A stretch of 64,000 nt of DNA from Croceibacterium sp. TMG7-5b_MA50 (GTDB taxonomy: Bacteria > Pseudomonadota > Alphaproteobacteria > Sphingomonadales > Sphingomonadaceae), in NCBI RefSeq assembly GCF_039830145.1, contig NZ_CP156082.1, forward strand, positions 2,188,001 through 2,252,000, given 5' to 3'. The first letter of the stretch is position 1. Every line of letters starts with the position of its first letter. Positions 1-9,845 of this stretch are shown here, piece by piece. Made by a program: the position numbers and the translations under genes. The notes under the pieces are model-generated. The model was not told where the DNA came from, ran no database searches, and saw only the letters and a program-made list of their open reading frames with translations.

Positions 1-2
1 TG

Positions 3-356
3 GGTGGGCCGCCCGGCGCCTACAATCTGGCCGACGACCTGCCCGCCAGCCAGAACGCGGTGATCGAGGAGGCTTGCCGCCTGCTTGGTCGCGCGCCGCC
101 GCCGCTGCAATCGATGGAACAGGCGCAATTGTCGCCGATGGCGCGCGGCTTCTATGCGGAAAACCGCCGGGTGGCGAACGGCCGGGCGAAACGGGTGCTC
201 GGCTGGCTGCCGCGCTACCCCGATTATCGCAGCGGGCTGACCGCCTGCCTTTCCACCGGCGGCTCCTGCATCGGTGCCGCGCGGCCGCGCAGCGCGACCA
301 CCAGCCCGACCATCGCCAGCACCGCCCCGGTGCCCGCGACGGTGGACCAGCGATAG
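3..356 (+). CDS. NAD(P)-dependent epimerase/SDR-like protein, C-terminal part
   Basis: This is the 3' end of a gene whose start lies before the window. The readable part contains GAYNLADD, then a helical stretch and the segment GRAKRVLGWLPRYPDYRSG. That pattern resembles the substrate-side C-terminus of extended SDR proteins of the YeeZ/NAD-epimerase type, where a Trp-x-Pro-x-Tyr motif precedes a final helix. The frame stays open to a TAG at 354-356, so its 3' end runs about 130 bases antiparallel into the EamA gene. The last 40 residues do not look like part of the fold. The Rossmann nucleotide-binding half is missing, so the substrate cannot be assigned. Confidence 0.6.
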   Translation, partial: GGPPGAYNLADDLPASQNAVIEEACRLLGRAPPPLQSMEQAQLSPMARGFYAENRRVANGRAKRVLGWLPRYPDYRSGLTACLSTGGSCIGAARPRSATTSPTIASTAPVPATVDQR

Positions 357-1204
357 CCTTCGAACAGGGTCGACAGCGCCATTGCCACCACCGGCACCAT
401 GACCCCGTTATAGGCCGCCCGGCCCGGTCCCAGATCGCGGATCAGCCGGAAATAGAGCGGAAAGGTCACCACCGATCCGACCAGCGCCAGGTAGACTACG
501 CCGCCCCAGTATCGCGGGCTGTCGGGCAGCACGGGCGGCCCGTTCAGCACCCAGGCTAGCGCCACATTGGCGACCGTCCCCCACAGCATCGCCCAGCCCA
601 GCAGCAGGTGCAGCGGCCGTCGCTTCGCCGTATCCGTCGCCTGCAGCACATTGGCGGCGCTCGCCGACAGGATCGCCGCCACGCAGAACGCGACACCCAG
701 CCCCACCTGGCCTGTGGGCGGCGCGCTCGCCGCCTCGTGCACGAGCAACAGCACGATGCCGCAGATGCCGATCAGCGATCCCACCACGAAGCGACGGGTG
801 ATCGGCTGCCCCAGCAGCAGCCGTCCGCCAATCGCATTGGGCACCATCAGCAGACCGAACAGCACCGCCACGATGCCGGACGTCAGGTGCACCTCGGCCC
901 GATAGACGAAGTTGAAATTGCCGAAGAACTGGAACAGCCCCAGGAACAGCGCCAGCACATGCCCGCCCCATGTCATGGAGAAGCCGCGCCGGCCGATCCG
1001 CCGGTTGCTGATCGCCGCCAGCACGAACATCCCCAATGTGGCAATGGCGAAGCGGTAGGCGACCGACCAGCTCGGCGGCGCCAGCGCCAGCCCATCCTTG
1101 ATGACGAACCAGGTCGATCCCCAGATCAGGGCGACGGCCAGGAACGGCAGTGCAATCTCCGGCCGCAGCAGCGCGTGGCCGGGGCGGGTGCCCAACGCGC
1201 TCAC
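224..1204 (-). CDS. EamA/DMT-family membrane exporter
   Basis: This 326-residue inner-membrane protein has about ten hydrophobic segments arranged as two EamA repeats. The first begins with LPFLAVALIWGSTWFVIKDG, the typical N-terminal signature of drug/metabolite exporters. The second half contains the repeat carrying LGPGRAAYNGVMVPVVA. The GTG start at 1204 overlaps the stop of the upstream threonine aldolase as GTGA, so the two are probably translated together. Family members export amino acids or small metabolites; pairing with an amino-acid lyase is compatible with an amino-acid-related substrate, but that is inference. The C-terminus ends in a short polar tail. Confidence 0.88.
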   Translation of the reverse strand: MSALGTRPGHALLRPEIALPFLAVALIWGSTWFVIKDGLALAPPSWSVAYRFAIATLGMFVLAAISNRRIGRRGFSMTWGGHVLALFLGLFQFFGNFNFVYRAEVHLTSGIVAVLFGLLMVPNAIGGRLLLGQPITRRFVVGSLIGICGIVLLLVHEAASAPPTGQVGLGVAFCVAAILSASAANVLQATDTAKRRPLHLLLGWAMLWGTVANVALAWVLNGPPVLPDSPRYWGGVVYLALVGSVVTFPLYFRLIRDLGPGRAAYNGVMVPVVAMALSTLFEGYRWSTVAGTGAVLAMVGLVVALRGRAAPMQEPPVERQAVSPLR

Positions 1205-2196
1205 AACGCGGCCAGTGCGCGGGCCAGTGCCGTCGCATCTTCCTGGCGCGTATCCCATGCGGTCACGAAACGGGCGGCATCCGCGCCCCAGTCGTAGAAG
1301 CCGAAACCCCGCGACCGCAGCGACTCCCGCTCGCCCGCGTCCAGCCGCATGAACAGTTCGTTTGCCTCCACGGGGTGCAGCAGCCGGTCGCCCGCGCTGC
1401 CGGCGATCTCCGCCGCGGCGGCGTTGGCCGCGCGGCCATTGGCGAGCCACAGGTCACCTTCCACCATGGCCAGCAATTGCGCCGCCATGAATCGGCCCTT
1501 GCTGGCCAATTGGCCCGCCTGCTTGCGCCGCCGCCGGGCGACCTCCGCCAGGCTGGTGTCGAAGAACACGATCGCCTCCGCCCCCATGCCGCCATTCTTG
1601 ATGCAGCCGAAGCTCAGCGCATCGACATCGCCGCACGCCGTCGCCGCATCCGCGCCCAGGAACGCCGCGGCATTGGCGAAGCGGGCGCCATCCATGTGCA
1701 GGTACAGCCCGCGTGCCCGCGCCAGTGCCGACAACGCCGCCAGTTCCGCGGGCCGGTAGACGCAGCCCAGTTCGCTCGCCTGCGTGATCGTGATCGCATG
1801 CGGCTGCACCCAGTGGACGCCGGGCGCGATGACATCCAGCCGCGCCGCCAGCGCCTCGACCGTCAGCTTGGCATCGGCGGCGTCCACCAGCATCAGCTTC
1901 GCACCATGCAGGAAGAAGCCGGGCGCACCGCCTTCGTCATTCTCCACATGCGCTTGCGCGTGGCACAACACTGCGCCATGCGGCGGCACCATGGGGCCGA
2001 GCGCCAGGCAATTGGCCGCAGTGCCGGTCGCCGTCCACAGCACCGCCACCTCCCGCCCGAACAAGGCGCCGAACGCCTCGTCCAGCCGCCGGCTCAGCGC
2101 ATCGCCGTCATAGGGTGCATCCGGTGCATCGGCGGCGCGCAGCGCCTCCCACACACGCGGATGCACGGCGGCGGTGTTGTCGGACAGGAACTGCAT
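1201..2196 (-). CDS. ltaE: Low-specificity L-threonine aldolase (beta-eliminating lyase family)
   Basis: The 331-residue product is a PLP-dependent fold-type I enzyme that would cleave threonine or allo-threonine to glycine and acetaldehyde. TGTAANCLAL matches the phosphate-binding turn, HMDGARFANA contains the Asp-Gly-Ala-Arg of the cofactor site, and SFGCIKNGG carries the expected PLP lysine. The start at 2196 is chosen because homologues begin with a short FLSDN motif, seen here directly after Met; the longer open frame upstream has no family similarity. It is the first gene of a two-gene unit with the EamA exporter and diverges from the acetyltransferase at 2246. Confidence 0.87.
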   Translation of the reverse strand: MQFLSDNTAAVHPRVWEALRAADAPDAPYDGDALSRRLDEAFGALFGREVAVLWTATGTAANCLALGPMVPPHGAVLCHAQAHVENDEGGAPGFFLHGAKLMLVDAADAKLTVEALAARLDVIAPGVHWVQPHAITITQASELGCVYRPAELAALSALARARGLYLHMDGARFANAAAFLGADAATACGDVDALSFGCIKNGGMGAEAIVFFDTSLAEVARRRRKQAGQLASKGRFMAAQLLAMVEGDLWLANGRAANAAAAEIAGSAGDRLLHPVEANELFMRLDAGERESLRSRGFGFYDWGADAARFVTAWDTRQEDATALARALAAL

Positions 2197-2245
2197 GGCG
2201 CCGCCATGGCTTTGTGACGCAGCAGGCGCAAGCAGGAGGCACCAG

Positions 2246-2545
2246 ATGGCCATTGAAATCACCCATACCGACGAGACCACGCATGGCGCCTACCGCGCAG
2301 AGGTCCCCGGTGCCGCCCGCCCGGCCGAACTGACCTGGCGCGCGCGCGGCACCACCCGCATCGCCGACCACACCTTCGTCCCGGCAGAGGCGCGCGGCGG
2401 CGGCATCGCCATGCAACTGGTGGAGGCGCTGGTCGCCGATGCGAAGGAGCAGGGCTTCACCATCGAACCCGCCTGCTCCTATGTCGAGGCCGCCTTCCGC
2501 CGCCATCCTGAGTGGTCGGACCTGCGGGCGCCGATCCCCAGCTAA
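2246..2545 (+). CDS. Small GNAT acetyltransferase (YjdJ/NATD1-like)
   Basis: This 99-residue protein fits the small one-domain GNAT family that includes E. coli YjdJ. It has a central strand RIADHTFVPAEARGGGIA leading into an acetyl-CoA-binding loop with the Arg-Gly-Gly-Gly pattern, followed by a helix of a type usual after that loop. A clear AGGAGG Shine-Dalgarno at 2234-2239 fixes the ATG at 2246. The conserved end segment PACSYVEAAFRRHPEW is also characteristic. The substrate is unknown. Its stop overlaps that of the convergent PH-domain gene. Confidence 0.85.
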   Translation: MAIEITHTDETTHGAYRAEVPGAARPAELTWRARGTTRIADHTFVPAEARGGGIAMQLVEALVADAKEQGFTIEPACSYVEAAFRRHPEWSDLRAPIPS

Positions 2546-4098
2546 GCCGGCAGGTTGGCGGCGCTGAAATCGACCGCCGCCATCTGGGACACGATGATGT
2601 CGCGCATGTCGCGGGCGTCCGCCACGGGCAGACCGTGCAGCGCCAGGGTGCCGCCGGCAAGGCCCAGATGCAGATCGGCATAGCCGCCCATCCGCGCCAG
2701 CGGCCCTTGCCGCAGCTCCGCCGATTGCAGCTTGATCGGGGTGGCTATAGCCAGCCGAGGCGACAGCCAGCCTTCGCGCGACCACAGCAGCGCCTGCTGC
2801 AACGCGTGGTGATTGTGCCGCCACAGATACCATTGGCGGAACACCAGCACGCCCGCCAGCAGCCACAATGCCGCCGCCGGCAACAGCATCGTCAGCCATG
2901 TCGCCGGGTCGCGCGCCAGCAGCGGTGCCAGCCCGACCAGCGCCATCCCGGTCGCGGCCGGTAGCGCCGCGGCCAGCACGGCGCGGTGATCGCGCCAGCG
3001 AGTGGATGCACGCCGCCACTCCGCCGTCTCGCCCGGCAGCGGCAATCCGATCAGCTCCGCGATCGGCGCGATCTCCGGCGTTTGTGCGAAGGGCACCAGC
3101 GTGTGGCTCTTCTCCTCCTTGCTGTCCTGCGCCAGACTGATCGCCTGCAGCTTGTGCCAGCCCCAGCGGTGCCGCACTATACCGGTCGCCGTGACCAGCG
3201 CCTGCACCCGTTCCAACGGCATCACCACATCGCTGCGCGTCAGCAAGCCGCGCTGACGGCGCAGCCCGCGTGGCGTCTGCTCCAGCCGGAAATCCCATTC
3301 ACGCAGCGCCGTTCGCACGATACCGGTGGCAAGGCCCAGCGGTACCAGCAGCAGCAGGCCGAGCAGCGCGGCCACCACCTGCACGGCCAGTCCCAACCCT
3401 AGCAGCCAGCGCAGCGGCTCCCCGCCGATCGACACCCAGCTACGCCAATCATACAGGTCAAACAGGAAGTCGAATTGCTGCGCGGCGCCGGCGAGCACCG
3501 CGAACACCACCAGCGAGAACTCGAACACGCCCAGCAGCAGCAATCGTGCAGGGGTCAGGCGATAAAGCAGCCGGCTCCCGGTCCCGGCAATCACCGCCTC
3601 GGCAGGCGGCGCCGACGCCTCGACCGCCGGCATGCCGCCACGCCGGGCGCGCACCGTATCGCGCAGCCGGGCACCTTCGGCCGCCGTGACAAAGACCAGC
3701 CGACCCTCCTCATCCTCGCCCGTGCCCGTGTCGAAGCCGACTTCCACCAGCCCGAACAGACGCGCGGCCAGCGGCTCCCGCAAGGCGACGTCATGGATCC
3801 GGTCATAGGGGATCGCGCGCACCTGGCGCGAAAGCAGCCCCTTCTCGATCCTGAGGTCGTCCGGGCCGACCAGGTAACGGTGATGCCGCCAGGCCAGCAC
3901 CGTGCAGATGCCCGTGACGAGGAGTGCCACGGCCAGCAGCCCCGCCACCACCCAGGGGTTGCCGATCGAGCGGACGCCGACCAGCGCCGCCACGATCGAC
4001 AGCGCCGCACTGGGCAGGCTGTGCAGCACCCGCGCGATCATGCCGATGGGGGCGGTGCGCCGCCACTCCTGCGCCGCAGGCGCGGCGACGTCGCTCAC
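2542..4098 (-). CDS. PH-domain (bPH2/DUF304) membrane protein, YdbT-like
   Basis: The 518-residue protein has several hydrophobic membrane segments alternating with cytosolic bPH2 domains. The first domain, near residues 70-140, contains HHRYLVGPDDLRIEKGLLSR and IPYDRIHDVAL. A second, near 250-330, repeats the pattern with LRRQRGLLTRSDVVMPLERV. A third weaker copy lies at the C-terminus. This matches the YdbT architecture, which is almost always encoded beside a short one-domain partner, as here at 4095-4592 (ATGA overlap). The biochemical role is not established. Confidence 0.85.
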   Translation of the reverse strand: MSDVAAPAAQEWRRTAPIGMIARVLHSLPSAALSIVAALVGVRSIGNPWVVAGLLAVALLVTGICTVLAWRHHRYLVGPDDLRIEKGLLSRQVRAIPYDRIHDVALREPLAARLFGLVEVGFDTGTGEDEEGRLVFVTAAEGARLRDTVRARRGGMPAVEASAPPAEAVIAGTGSRLLYRLTPARLLLLGVFEFSLVVFAVLAGAAQQFDFLFDLYDWRSWVSIGGEPLRWLLGLGLAVQVVAALLGLLLLVPLGLATGIVRTALREWDFRLEQTPRGLRRQRGLLTRSDVVMPLERVQALVTATGIVRHRWGWHKLQAISLAQDSKEEKSHTLVPFAQTPEIAPIAELIGLPLPGETAEWRRASTRWRDHRAVLAAALPAATGMALVGLAPLLARDPATWLTMLLPAAALWLLAGVLVFRQWYLWRHNHHALQQALLWSREGWLSPRLAIATPIKLQSAELRQGPLARMGGYADLHLGLAGGTLALHGLPVADARDMRDIIVSQMAAVDFSAANLPA

Positions 4099-4592
4099 CG
4101 TGCGGCCGCCGCCAGATGCGCGCGAATCGCGTCACGCATGGCCAGCGCCTGCGGCTGCGCCAGTCCGGGCAGCGCCACGCTGCTGTTGTGGTTGCCCGCA
4201 GTGTGCAGCACCAGCGTGCCGAGGCCGAACAACCGCTCTGCCGGGCCCTGCGCCACATCGATGTGCTGGACGCGGCTGAACGGCACGATGATGTCCCGCC
4301 GCCACCACGCCCCGCGCACCACGCGCAGGCGGTCTGCCGCCATGTCGTATCCGCTCGCCCGATAACGCCGCCGCGGCAGCCGCAGCAGCAGCAGTGCCGC
4401 GATGAGCAGCACCGGACCGATCGCCATTCCCGGCAGCGGCAGCCCGGCAAGCTCCACGCCCGCCGCGGCCAGCAACGGCACGACCAGCGTCAGCGCGGTC
4501 AGGCAGCGCACCATGGTCAGGTACCGCCGGTCCAGCGGTGTGAGCGGTTCCTCCTCGGAAACGGCGGAAAGCGGCGGAGAATGGTCGGCCAT
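4095..4592 (-). CDS. PH-domain (bPH2/DUF304) membrane protein, YdbS-like
   Basis: The 165-residue product has two adjacent transmembrane helices near residues 25-70, followed by one bPH2 domain. The domain core includes YDMAADRLRVVRGAWWRR and IVPFSRVQHIDV, the usual DUF304 pattern. The start at 4592 was chosen because it follows the upstream acetyltransferase stop at once and is followed by an acidic cytosolic leader and the first helix; the longer open frame lies within the acetyltransferase gene. It overlaps the larger YdbT-like gene by ATGA, so the two probably form one complex in the inner membrane. Confidence 0.84.
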   Translation of the reverse strand: MADHSPPLSAVSEEEPLTPLDRRYLTMVRCLTALTLVVPLLAAAGVELAGLPLPGMAIGPVLLIAALLLLRLPRRRYRASGYDMAADRLRVVRGAWWRRDIIVPFSRVQHIDVAQGPAERLFGLGTLVLHTAGNHNSSVALPGLAQPQALAMRDAIRAHLAAAAR

Positions 4593-4593
4593 A

Positions 4594-5103
4594 TTATCCC
4601 CGCAGCAGCAGCCTGACCGGCGCCGTACCCAATTGCGCATCGCGCAGCGGGACGAAGCCGAAGTGGGCGGCGAGTGCGAGCGACGGCGCATTGTCGGGAT
4701 CGATCATGCAGAAGATCGGCCGACCGCGATGCACCTCGTCGAACCAGCCAAGCGCGGCGGTCACCGCCTCCCGCGCCAGCCCCTGCCCGACGAACTGACG
4801 CCCCAGGATCCAGCCGGCTTCGGGCATGTCGTCCACGTCGGCGCCCAGGCCGCGCCAGGAATGGAACACGCCGACATTGCCGACCGTCGCCCCGCTGGTC
4901 CGCAACGTCACGGCGAACCCACCATAGCCGTAGAGCTGCCAGCTGCCGGCATTGCGCGCCATCCGGGTAAAATGGTCCGCCGCGCTCTGCGGACCGCCCA
5001 GATAGCGGTGGGTGTCAGGATCATCGGTGATCGCGCGCATTTCAGCAATGTGGCGCGCATCGGGCGGCTCCAGCACCAGGCGTTCTGTCAGCAGGCAGAT
5101 CAT
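4594..5103 (-). CDS. GNAT N-acetyltransferase (RimJ/RimL-like)
   Basis: This 169-residue cytosolic protein begins with MICLLTERLVLEPPDARHI, the typical beta1 start of RimJ/RimL-type GNAT enzymes (TERLxLR). GWILGRQFVGQGLAREAV gives the acetyl-CoA-binding motif with the Gly-x-Gly-x-Ala loop, and the C-terminus has NAPSLALAAHFGFV, the usual Asn-x-x-Ser helix. It acetylates either a protein N-terminus or a small molecule; the sequence does not say which. The ATG overlaps the stop of the DUF445 gene (ATGA), and its stop lies one base before the start of the YdbS-like gene. Confidence 0.88.
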   Translation of the reverse strand: MICLLTERLVLEPPDARHIAEMRAITDDPDTHRYLGGPQSAADHFTRMARNAGSWQLYGYGGFAVTLRTSGATVGNVGVFHSWRGLGADVDDMPEAGWILGRQFVGQGLAREAVTAALGWFDEVHRGRPIFCMIDPDNAPSLALAAHFGFVPLRDAQLGTAPVRLLLRG

Positions 5104-6332
5104 AGCGTTTGCGTCACCGCATGGAGCAGCAGGCCGACCAGCCCGCCCACCAGCGTGCCGTTGATGCGGATGAACTGCAGGTCGCGGCCCACCGCCCCCT
5201 CGATCCGGGCGGTCACGGTGTTGGCGTCCCACCGCTTCACGGTATCGGACACCAGCGCCACGATGCCGCCACCATACCGGCTGGCGACACCCACCAGCGT
5301 GCGCCGGGCGAAGCGGTTCACCTGCAATTGCAGCCGCGGCTCCGCCGCGAGAGCGCGGCCCAGTTCCGCCAGGCTGTCATCCAGCGATGCGGCGGTGCCA
5401 CCGTCCCGCAGACTGGCGATCAGGCCCGTCCGCAACCGTTCCCATACCCCCATCCACCATTCGCCGGCGGCGGGATTGGCCAGTACCCGCGCCTTCGCCG
5501 CCTCCACCTTCGCGCGCATTTCGGGGTCGTGCACCAGATCGTGCGCCAGCCGCGCCAGGCTCTCGTCCACCTTCCGGCGCAGCGGGTGATCGGGATCGAC
5601 CAGCAGTTCGGCCAACATGCGGTAAAGGCCGTCCACCACGGTATTGCCCAGCCGTTCGTCCAGCCCTGTCCAGCGCAGCACCGATCCGGCGCGGTCGCTG
5701 ACCATCCGTCGTACCAGCGCCTCGTTCCCCTCCAGCACCGTACCGAGCCAGCGGATCATCGCGTCCATCAATGGCCGGTGGCGTCCGCCAGCGATGATCG
5801 CGGACAGCGTGTGGCCCATCAATGGCGCCAATTCCAACCGCCCCGCCTGACGCGCCAGCAGATGTCGCACCTGTTCGCCCAGCGCGCGGGGATCGAGCGA
5901 TTCCAGCGCGTCCGCCGCCAAACCCGCAACCCCTGCGCGCAGGCGCGTGCCACGCTCCGCCTGAGGGCGCTGCAGGAACTCGCCCAGCAGGCGCGCGGGA
6001 TTGGTGGCGTGCAGCCGACGGGCGATCACCGCAGGGGTCAGGAAATTCGCCCGCAGGAATCCCGCCATCGTGTCGGCGATACGGTCCTTGTTGCGTGGAA
6101 TGATCGCGGTGTGCGGGATCGGCACGCCCAGCGGATGGCGGAACAGCGCGGTCACGGCGAACCAGTCCGCCAGGCCGCCTACCATCGCCGCCTCCGCGAA
6201 GGCCGCCAGCCACCCCCATGCCGGATGGCCGCCGCCACGTTCCAGCGCATGGGCCAGCGCCCACAGCAGCGCCATGCCCACCAGCAACGCGGTGGCGACC
6301 CGGCGCATCTGCCGGGCGCGATCGACCGTCAC
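5100..6332 (-). CDS. DUF445 membrane protein
   Basis: The roughly 410-residue product matches DUF445. There is an N-terminal membrane helix with a basic leader (RARQMRRVATALLVG), the family signature GGLADWFAVTALFRHPLG followed by IPHTAIIPRNKDRIADT, long amphipathic helices, and a C-terminal helix with INGTLVGGLVGLLLH that returns to the membrane. The start is uncertain. A GTG at 6332 sits just after the RND stop and fits family length, while GTGs at 6356 (with an AGGAG nearby) and 6380 would overlap the RND gene. No enzymatic role is known for the family. Confidence 0.85.
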   Translation of the reverse strand: MTVDRARQMRRVATALLVGMALLWALAHALERGGGHPAWGWLAAFAEAAMVGGLADWFAVTALFRHPLGVPIPHTAIIPRNKDRIADTMAGFLRANFLTPAVIARRLHATNPARLLGEFLQRPQAERGTRLRAGVAGLAADALESLDPRALGEQVRHLLARQAGRLELAPLMGHTLSAIIAGGRHRPLMDAMIRWLGTVLEGNEALVRRMVSDRAGSVLRWTGLDERLGNTVVDGLYRMLAELLVDPDHPLRRKVDESLARLAHDLVHDPEMRAKVEAAKARVLANPAAGEWWMGVWERLRTGLIASLRDGGTAASLDDSLAELGRALAAEPRLQLQVNRFARRTLVGVASRYGGGIVALVSDTVKRWDANTVTARIEGAVGRDLQFIRINGTLVGGLVGLLLHAVTQTL

Positions 6333-6333
6333 G

Positions 6334-9300
6334 TCATTCGGCAGGGTGCGGCGCACCTGCTCCTGCAGGCACCTCGTCACCTGGGCGGTAGGTCAGGAAC
6401 CGGCCGCGCATCCACGGGCCCAGCCGCTTCTCCAGCCCGTCGGCCAGGCTGAAGCCGGCGGGTACGATCAGCAGGGTCAGCAGGGTGGACAGGATCAGGC
6501 CGCCGATCACAACCGTGCCCATCGGTGCGCGCCAGGCGCCGTCGCCGCCCAGCGACAGGGCGGTGGGGATCATGCCCGCGGTCATCGCGACCGTGGTCAT
6601 GATGATCGGCTGCGCGCGCTTGTGCCCTGCTTCCATGATCGCAGCACGCTTCTCCGCGCCGGTCGCCATCTCCTCGATCGCGAAGTCGATCAGCAGGATG
6701 GAGTTCTTGCCGACGATGCCGAACAGCATCAGCATGCCGATGAACACCGGCAGGCTCATCGGCTGGCCGATCGCGGTCAGCAGCAGCAGCCCGCCCAGCG
6801 GCGCCAGCGCCAGCGATGCCATGTTGACCAGCGGCGACACCAGCCGGCGGTACAGCAGCACCAGCACCGCGAACACCAGCAGGATGCCGCTGACCAGCGC
6901 CACGGCGAAGTCGCGCACCATGTCCTGCTGCCATTCGTCCTGCCCGACCGGGGCGTTGGACACGCCCGTCGGCAGGTCCAGCATGATCGGCAACTGGTTG
7001 ATCGCGCTCTTCACGTCGCCGCTGGCGAAGCCGGGCGCGACATCGGCGGTGACGAAGACGCGACGGTTCTGGTTGTAGCGCTCGATCGTGGTGGGGCCCG
7101 CACCGAACGAGATGTCGGCGACCCGTTCCAGCGGGACGGAGCCGCCGTTGGCGGTCGGCACCGGCAGGTTGCGGATATTGCTGATGTCGCGGCGGTCACG
7201 CTCGTCCAGGCGCACACGGATCGGCACCTGCCGGTCCGACAGGCTGAAACGGGCGGCGTTCTGGTCGATGTCACCCAGCGTGGCGATGCGGATCGCCTGG
7301 CTCAGCGCGCTGGTGGTGACGCCCAGGCTGGCGGCCAGATCCTCCCGCGGCAGGATGATGAGCTCGGGCCGTTGCAGGTCCGCCTCCACACGCGGGGCGA
7401 CCACGCCCGGCACGCCGCGCATCTGTTCGGCCAGCACCGCCGCCGCCTGCTGCAACTGCTCGTTGTCGGAACCCGCCAACATGGAGGTGATCGCCCGGCC
7501 ACCGCCCGGCCCACCGCCGTTCGGGTCCTGGAAGTTGACGCGCGCGTCCGGGAACTGCTGCAGCACCGGCGCCAGCTCGCGCTCGAACTCCAGGCTGGTG
7601 CGCCTGCGATCCTCGCGGAACACCAGCCGGACCGTGCCCTCGCCCTCGCGCACGACGCCCAGCGCCAGCTGCACCTCCTGCTCTTCCCGCATGCGTTCGG
7701 CGATGGCGTCGATCACCGCCTCCGTCTGGCGCAAGGTGGTGCCGGGCACCATGGTCACGCTGATGCGCGAGAAATCGCTGTCCGCATTGGGGAAGAACTG
7801 CGTGGGCAGATTGTATCCCAGCAGGCCCGTCATCACCAGAGCGGCGGCGCCCGTGCCGATCATCCATACGCGATGATCCTGCATCCGCGCGCCGAAGCGG
7901 GCCCGGCGATGGCCGTACCATTCGCGGAAACCGTGGCCGAAGAGGCGCGACAGACCGTTGGTGGCCAGCAGCATCGCGCGCGCCAGCAGCCAGCTAGCCA
8001 TCCCTGCCGCCGCCAGCAGCAGCAGCAGGCTGGCCAGCAACGCGATGAAGCCCAGCACCCGCGCCAGCAGGTCCGGCAGGAAGCTGAACACGCCCGCCCA
8101 CGCGCCCATGCTGGCGAGCGCCGGCAGCATGACGTTGACGCCGCCGATCACCGCCAGCGCACCTGCCAGCCAGGCCAGCCCGACCAGGCCGAACAGCAGC
8201 ACCGCGCCAGCGCCGTACCGGCGCCGGAACGGCTTGCGGGGTCCGATGGCTGCAAGCCTGCGGTCGGCGGAGCGCCGGTCCAGCGACCAGGCCAGCGCCC
8301 GCATATAGAGGTCCATCCAGCGTCCGCCGCCATGTTCGGCATGGCCATGCGCCTTCAGGAAATAGGCCGCGATCATCGGCGTGATCATGCGCGCCACCAG
8401 CAGGGAGATGAGGACGGACACGACGACGGTCAGGCCAAAATTCTTGAAGAACTGGCCCGCGATGCCCGGCATCAGGCCAACCGGCAGGAACACCGCCACG
8501 ATCGACATGGTGGTGGCGACCACCGCCAGGCCGATCTCGTCCGCGGCGTCGATCGCGGCCTGGAACGCGGTCTTGCCCATGCGCATGTGACGCACGATGT
8601 TCTCGATCTCCACGATCGCATCGTCCACCAGCACGCCCGCCACCAGCCCCAACGCCAGCAGCGACAGGCTGTTGAGCGTGAAGCCCATCATGTCCATGAA
8701 CCAGAATGTGGGGATCGCCGACAGCGGAATGGCCAGCGCCGCGATCACCGTGGCGCGCCAGTCGCGCAGGAAGATCAGCACCACGATCACCGCCAGCACC
8801 GCCCCTTCGATCATGGCGTTGATCGAACTGTCATATTGCTGGCGGGTGTAATCGACTTCCGTGAACAGGCGGGTGAAGCGGATGCCGGGGTTCTCCGCCT
8901 CCAGCGCATGCAGCACCTCCACCGCGCCGTCATAGACAGCGACGTCGGATTCGCCGCGGGCGCGGGTCATGCCGAAGGTCACCACCTGCCGCCCGTTGAT
9001 CTTGGCCAGCGACTGCAATTCGCCATAGGCGTCGCTGACCCGGCCGATGTCGGACAGCTTGACCGTGCGCCCGTCACCCAGCGCGATCTGCGTCTGCGAC
9101 AGTTCGTACGCGTCCTCCGCATTGCCCAGCACGCGCACCGACTGGCGCGATCCGGCGATTTCGGCCTGGCCCCCGGCGGCGTTGAGGTTCAGCTGGCGCA
9201 GCGCCGCGTTGACCTGGCTGGCGGTGACGCCCAGCGCCTGCATGCGCTGCGGATCGAGGATCACCAGGATCTCGCGGTCGACCCCGCCATTGCGGCTGAC

Positions 9301-9828
9301 TTCCGCCAGGCCCGGCACGGTCAGCAACCGCTTCGTCACGGTATCGTCGATGAACCATGACAGCTGCTCGATCGTCATGTCGTCGGCCGCGACGCCGAAG
9401 AACACGATCGGTTCGCTGCTGGTCTGCACGCGGTAGATCTGCGGTTCCAGGATGCCGTCGGGAAGTTCGCCGCGGATCTGGTCGATGTTCGCCTTCACCT
9501 CGTTCACGGCCTGCGCGACATCGGTGCCGAGGGCGAATTCGATCTGGGTGACGCTGGCGCCTTCTTCCGCGGTGGAATTGATGTTCTCCACCCCTTCCAG
9601 CGTCTGCACCGCCGCCTCGACCCGCTGGGTGATCTGGTTCTCGATCTCCGTCGGTGCGGCGCCCGGCTGGCTGATGATGGCGATCACCATCGGCAGCTCG
9701 ATATCCGGATTGTTCTGCACATCCATCTGCATGAAGCTGACGATGCCCGCCAGCATCAGGCCGATGAACGCCAGGATCGGGACCAGCGGGTTGCGGATCG
9801 ACCAGGCGGAGATGTTGCGGAAGCCCAT
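6334..9828 (-). CDS. RND-family efflux permease (AcrB/MexF-type) with an extra internal membrane block
   Basis: The 1,164-residue inner-membrane proton antiporter would form a tripartite pump with the adaptor encoded just upstream. The N-terminus has [20 protein letters not shown], then the periplasmic porter region, and [16 protein letters not shown] in the TM4 region that carries the proton-relay acids. The second half repeats the layout and includes [18 protein letters not shown]. The protein is about 120-130 residues longer than usual RND pumps. The excess falls at about residues 515-640, between the halves, and is rich in hydrophobic helices. The ATG at 9828 is 17 bases past the adaptor stop. 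Substrates are unknown. Confidence 0.93.
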   Translation of the reverse strand: MGFRNISAWSIRNPLVPILAFIGLMLAGIVSFMQMDVQNNPDIELPMVIAIISQPGAAPTEIENQITQRVEAAVQTLEGVENINSTAEEGASVTQIEFALGTDVAQAVNEVKANIDQIRGELPDGILEPQIYRVQTSSEPIVFFGVAADDMTIEQLSWFIDDTVTKRLLTVPGLAEVSRNGGVDREILVILDPQRMQALGVTASQVNAALRQLNLNAAGGQAEIAGSRQSVRVLGNAEDAYELSQTQIALGDGRTVKLSDIGRVSDAYGELQSLAKINGRQVVTFGMTRARGESDVAVYDGAVEVLHALEAENPGIRFTRLFTEVDYTRQQYDSSINAMIEGAVLAVIVVLIFLRDWRATVIAALAIPLSAIPTFWFMDMMGFTLNSLSLLALGLVAGVLVDDAIVEIENIVRHMRMGKTAFQAAIDAADEIGLAVVATTMSIVAVFLPVGLMPGIAGQFFKNFGLTVVVSVLISLLVARMITPMIAAYFLKAHGHAEHGGGRWMDLYMRALAWSLDRRSADRRLAAIGPRKPFRRRYGAGAVLLFGLVGLAWLAGALAVIGGVNVMLPALASMGAWAGVFSFLPDLLARVLGFIALLASLLLLLAAAGMASWLLARAMLLATNGLSRLFGHGFREWYGHRRARFGARMQDHRVWMIGTGAAALVMTGLLGYNLPTQFFPNADSDFSRISVTMVPGTTLRQTEAVIDAIAERMREEQEVQLALGVVREGEGTVRLVFREDRRRTSLEFERELAPVLQQFPDARVNFQDPNGGGPGGGRAITSMLAGSDNEQLQQAAAVLAEQMRGVPGVVAPRVEADLQRPELIILPREDLAASLGVTTSALSQAIRIATLGDIDQNAARFSLSDRQVPIRVRLDERDRRDISNIRNLPVPTANGGSVPLERVADISFGAGPTTIERYNQNRRVFVTADVAPGFASGDVKSAINQLPIMLDLPTGVSNAPVGQDEWQQDMVRDFAVALVSGILLVFAVLVLLYRRLVSPLVNMASLALAPLGGLLLLTAIGQPMSLPVFIGMLMLFGIVGKNSILLIDFAIEEMATGAEKRAAIMEAGHKRAQPIIMTTVAMTAGMIPTALSLGGDGAWRAPMGTVVIGGLILSTLLTLLIVPAGFSLADGLEKRLGPWMRGRFLTYRPGDEVPAGAGAPHPAE

Positions 9829-9845
9829 GGGGTGCGTGCCGGCGA

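Noticed and set aside
6001-9360. Very long open frame antisense to the RND permease (1,119 codons)
   Set aside because: It is rich in Arg, His, Gln and Asp in a way typical of antisense frames in high-GC genes, has no domain, and the minus strand codes for a clear RND pump.
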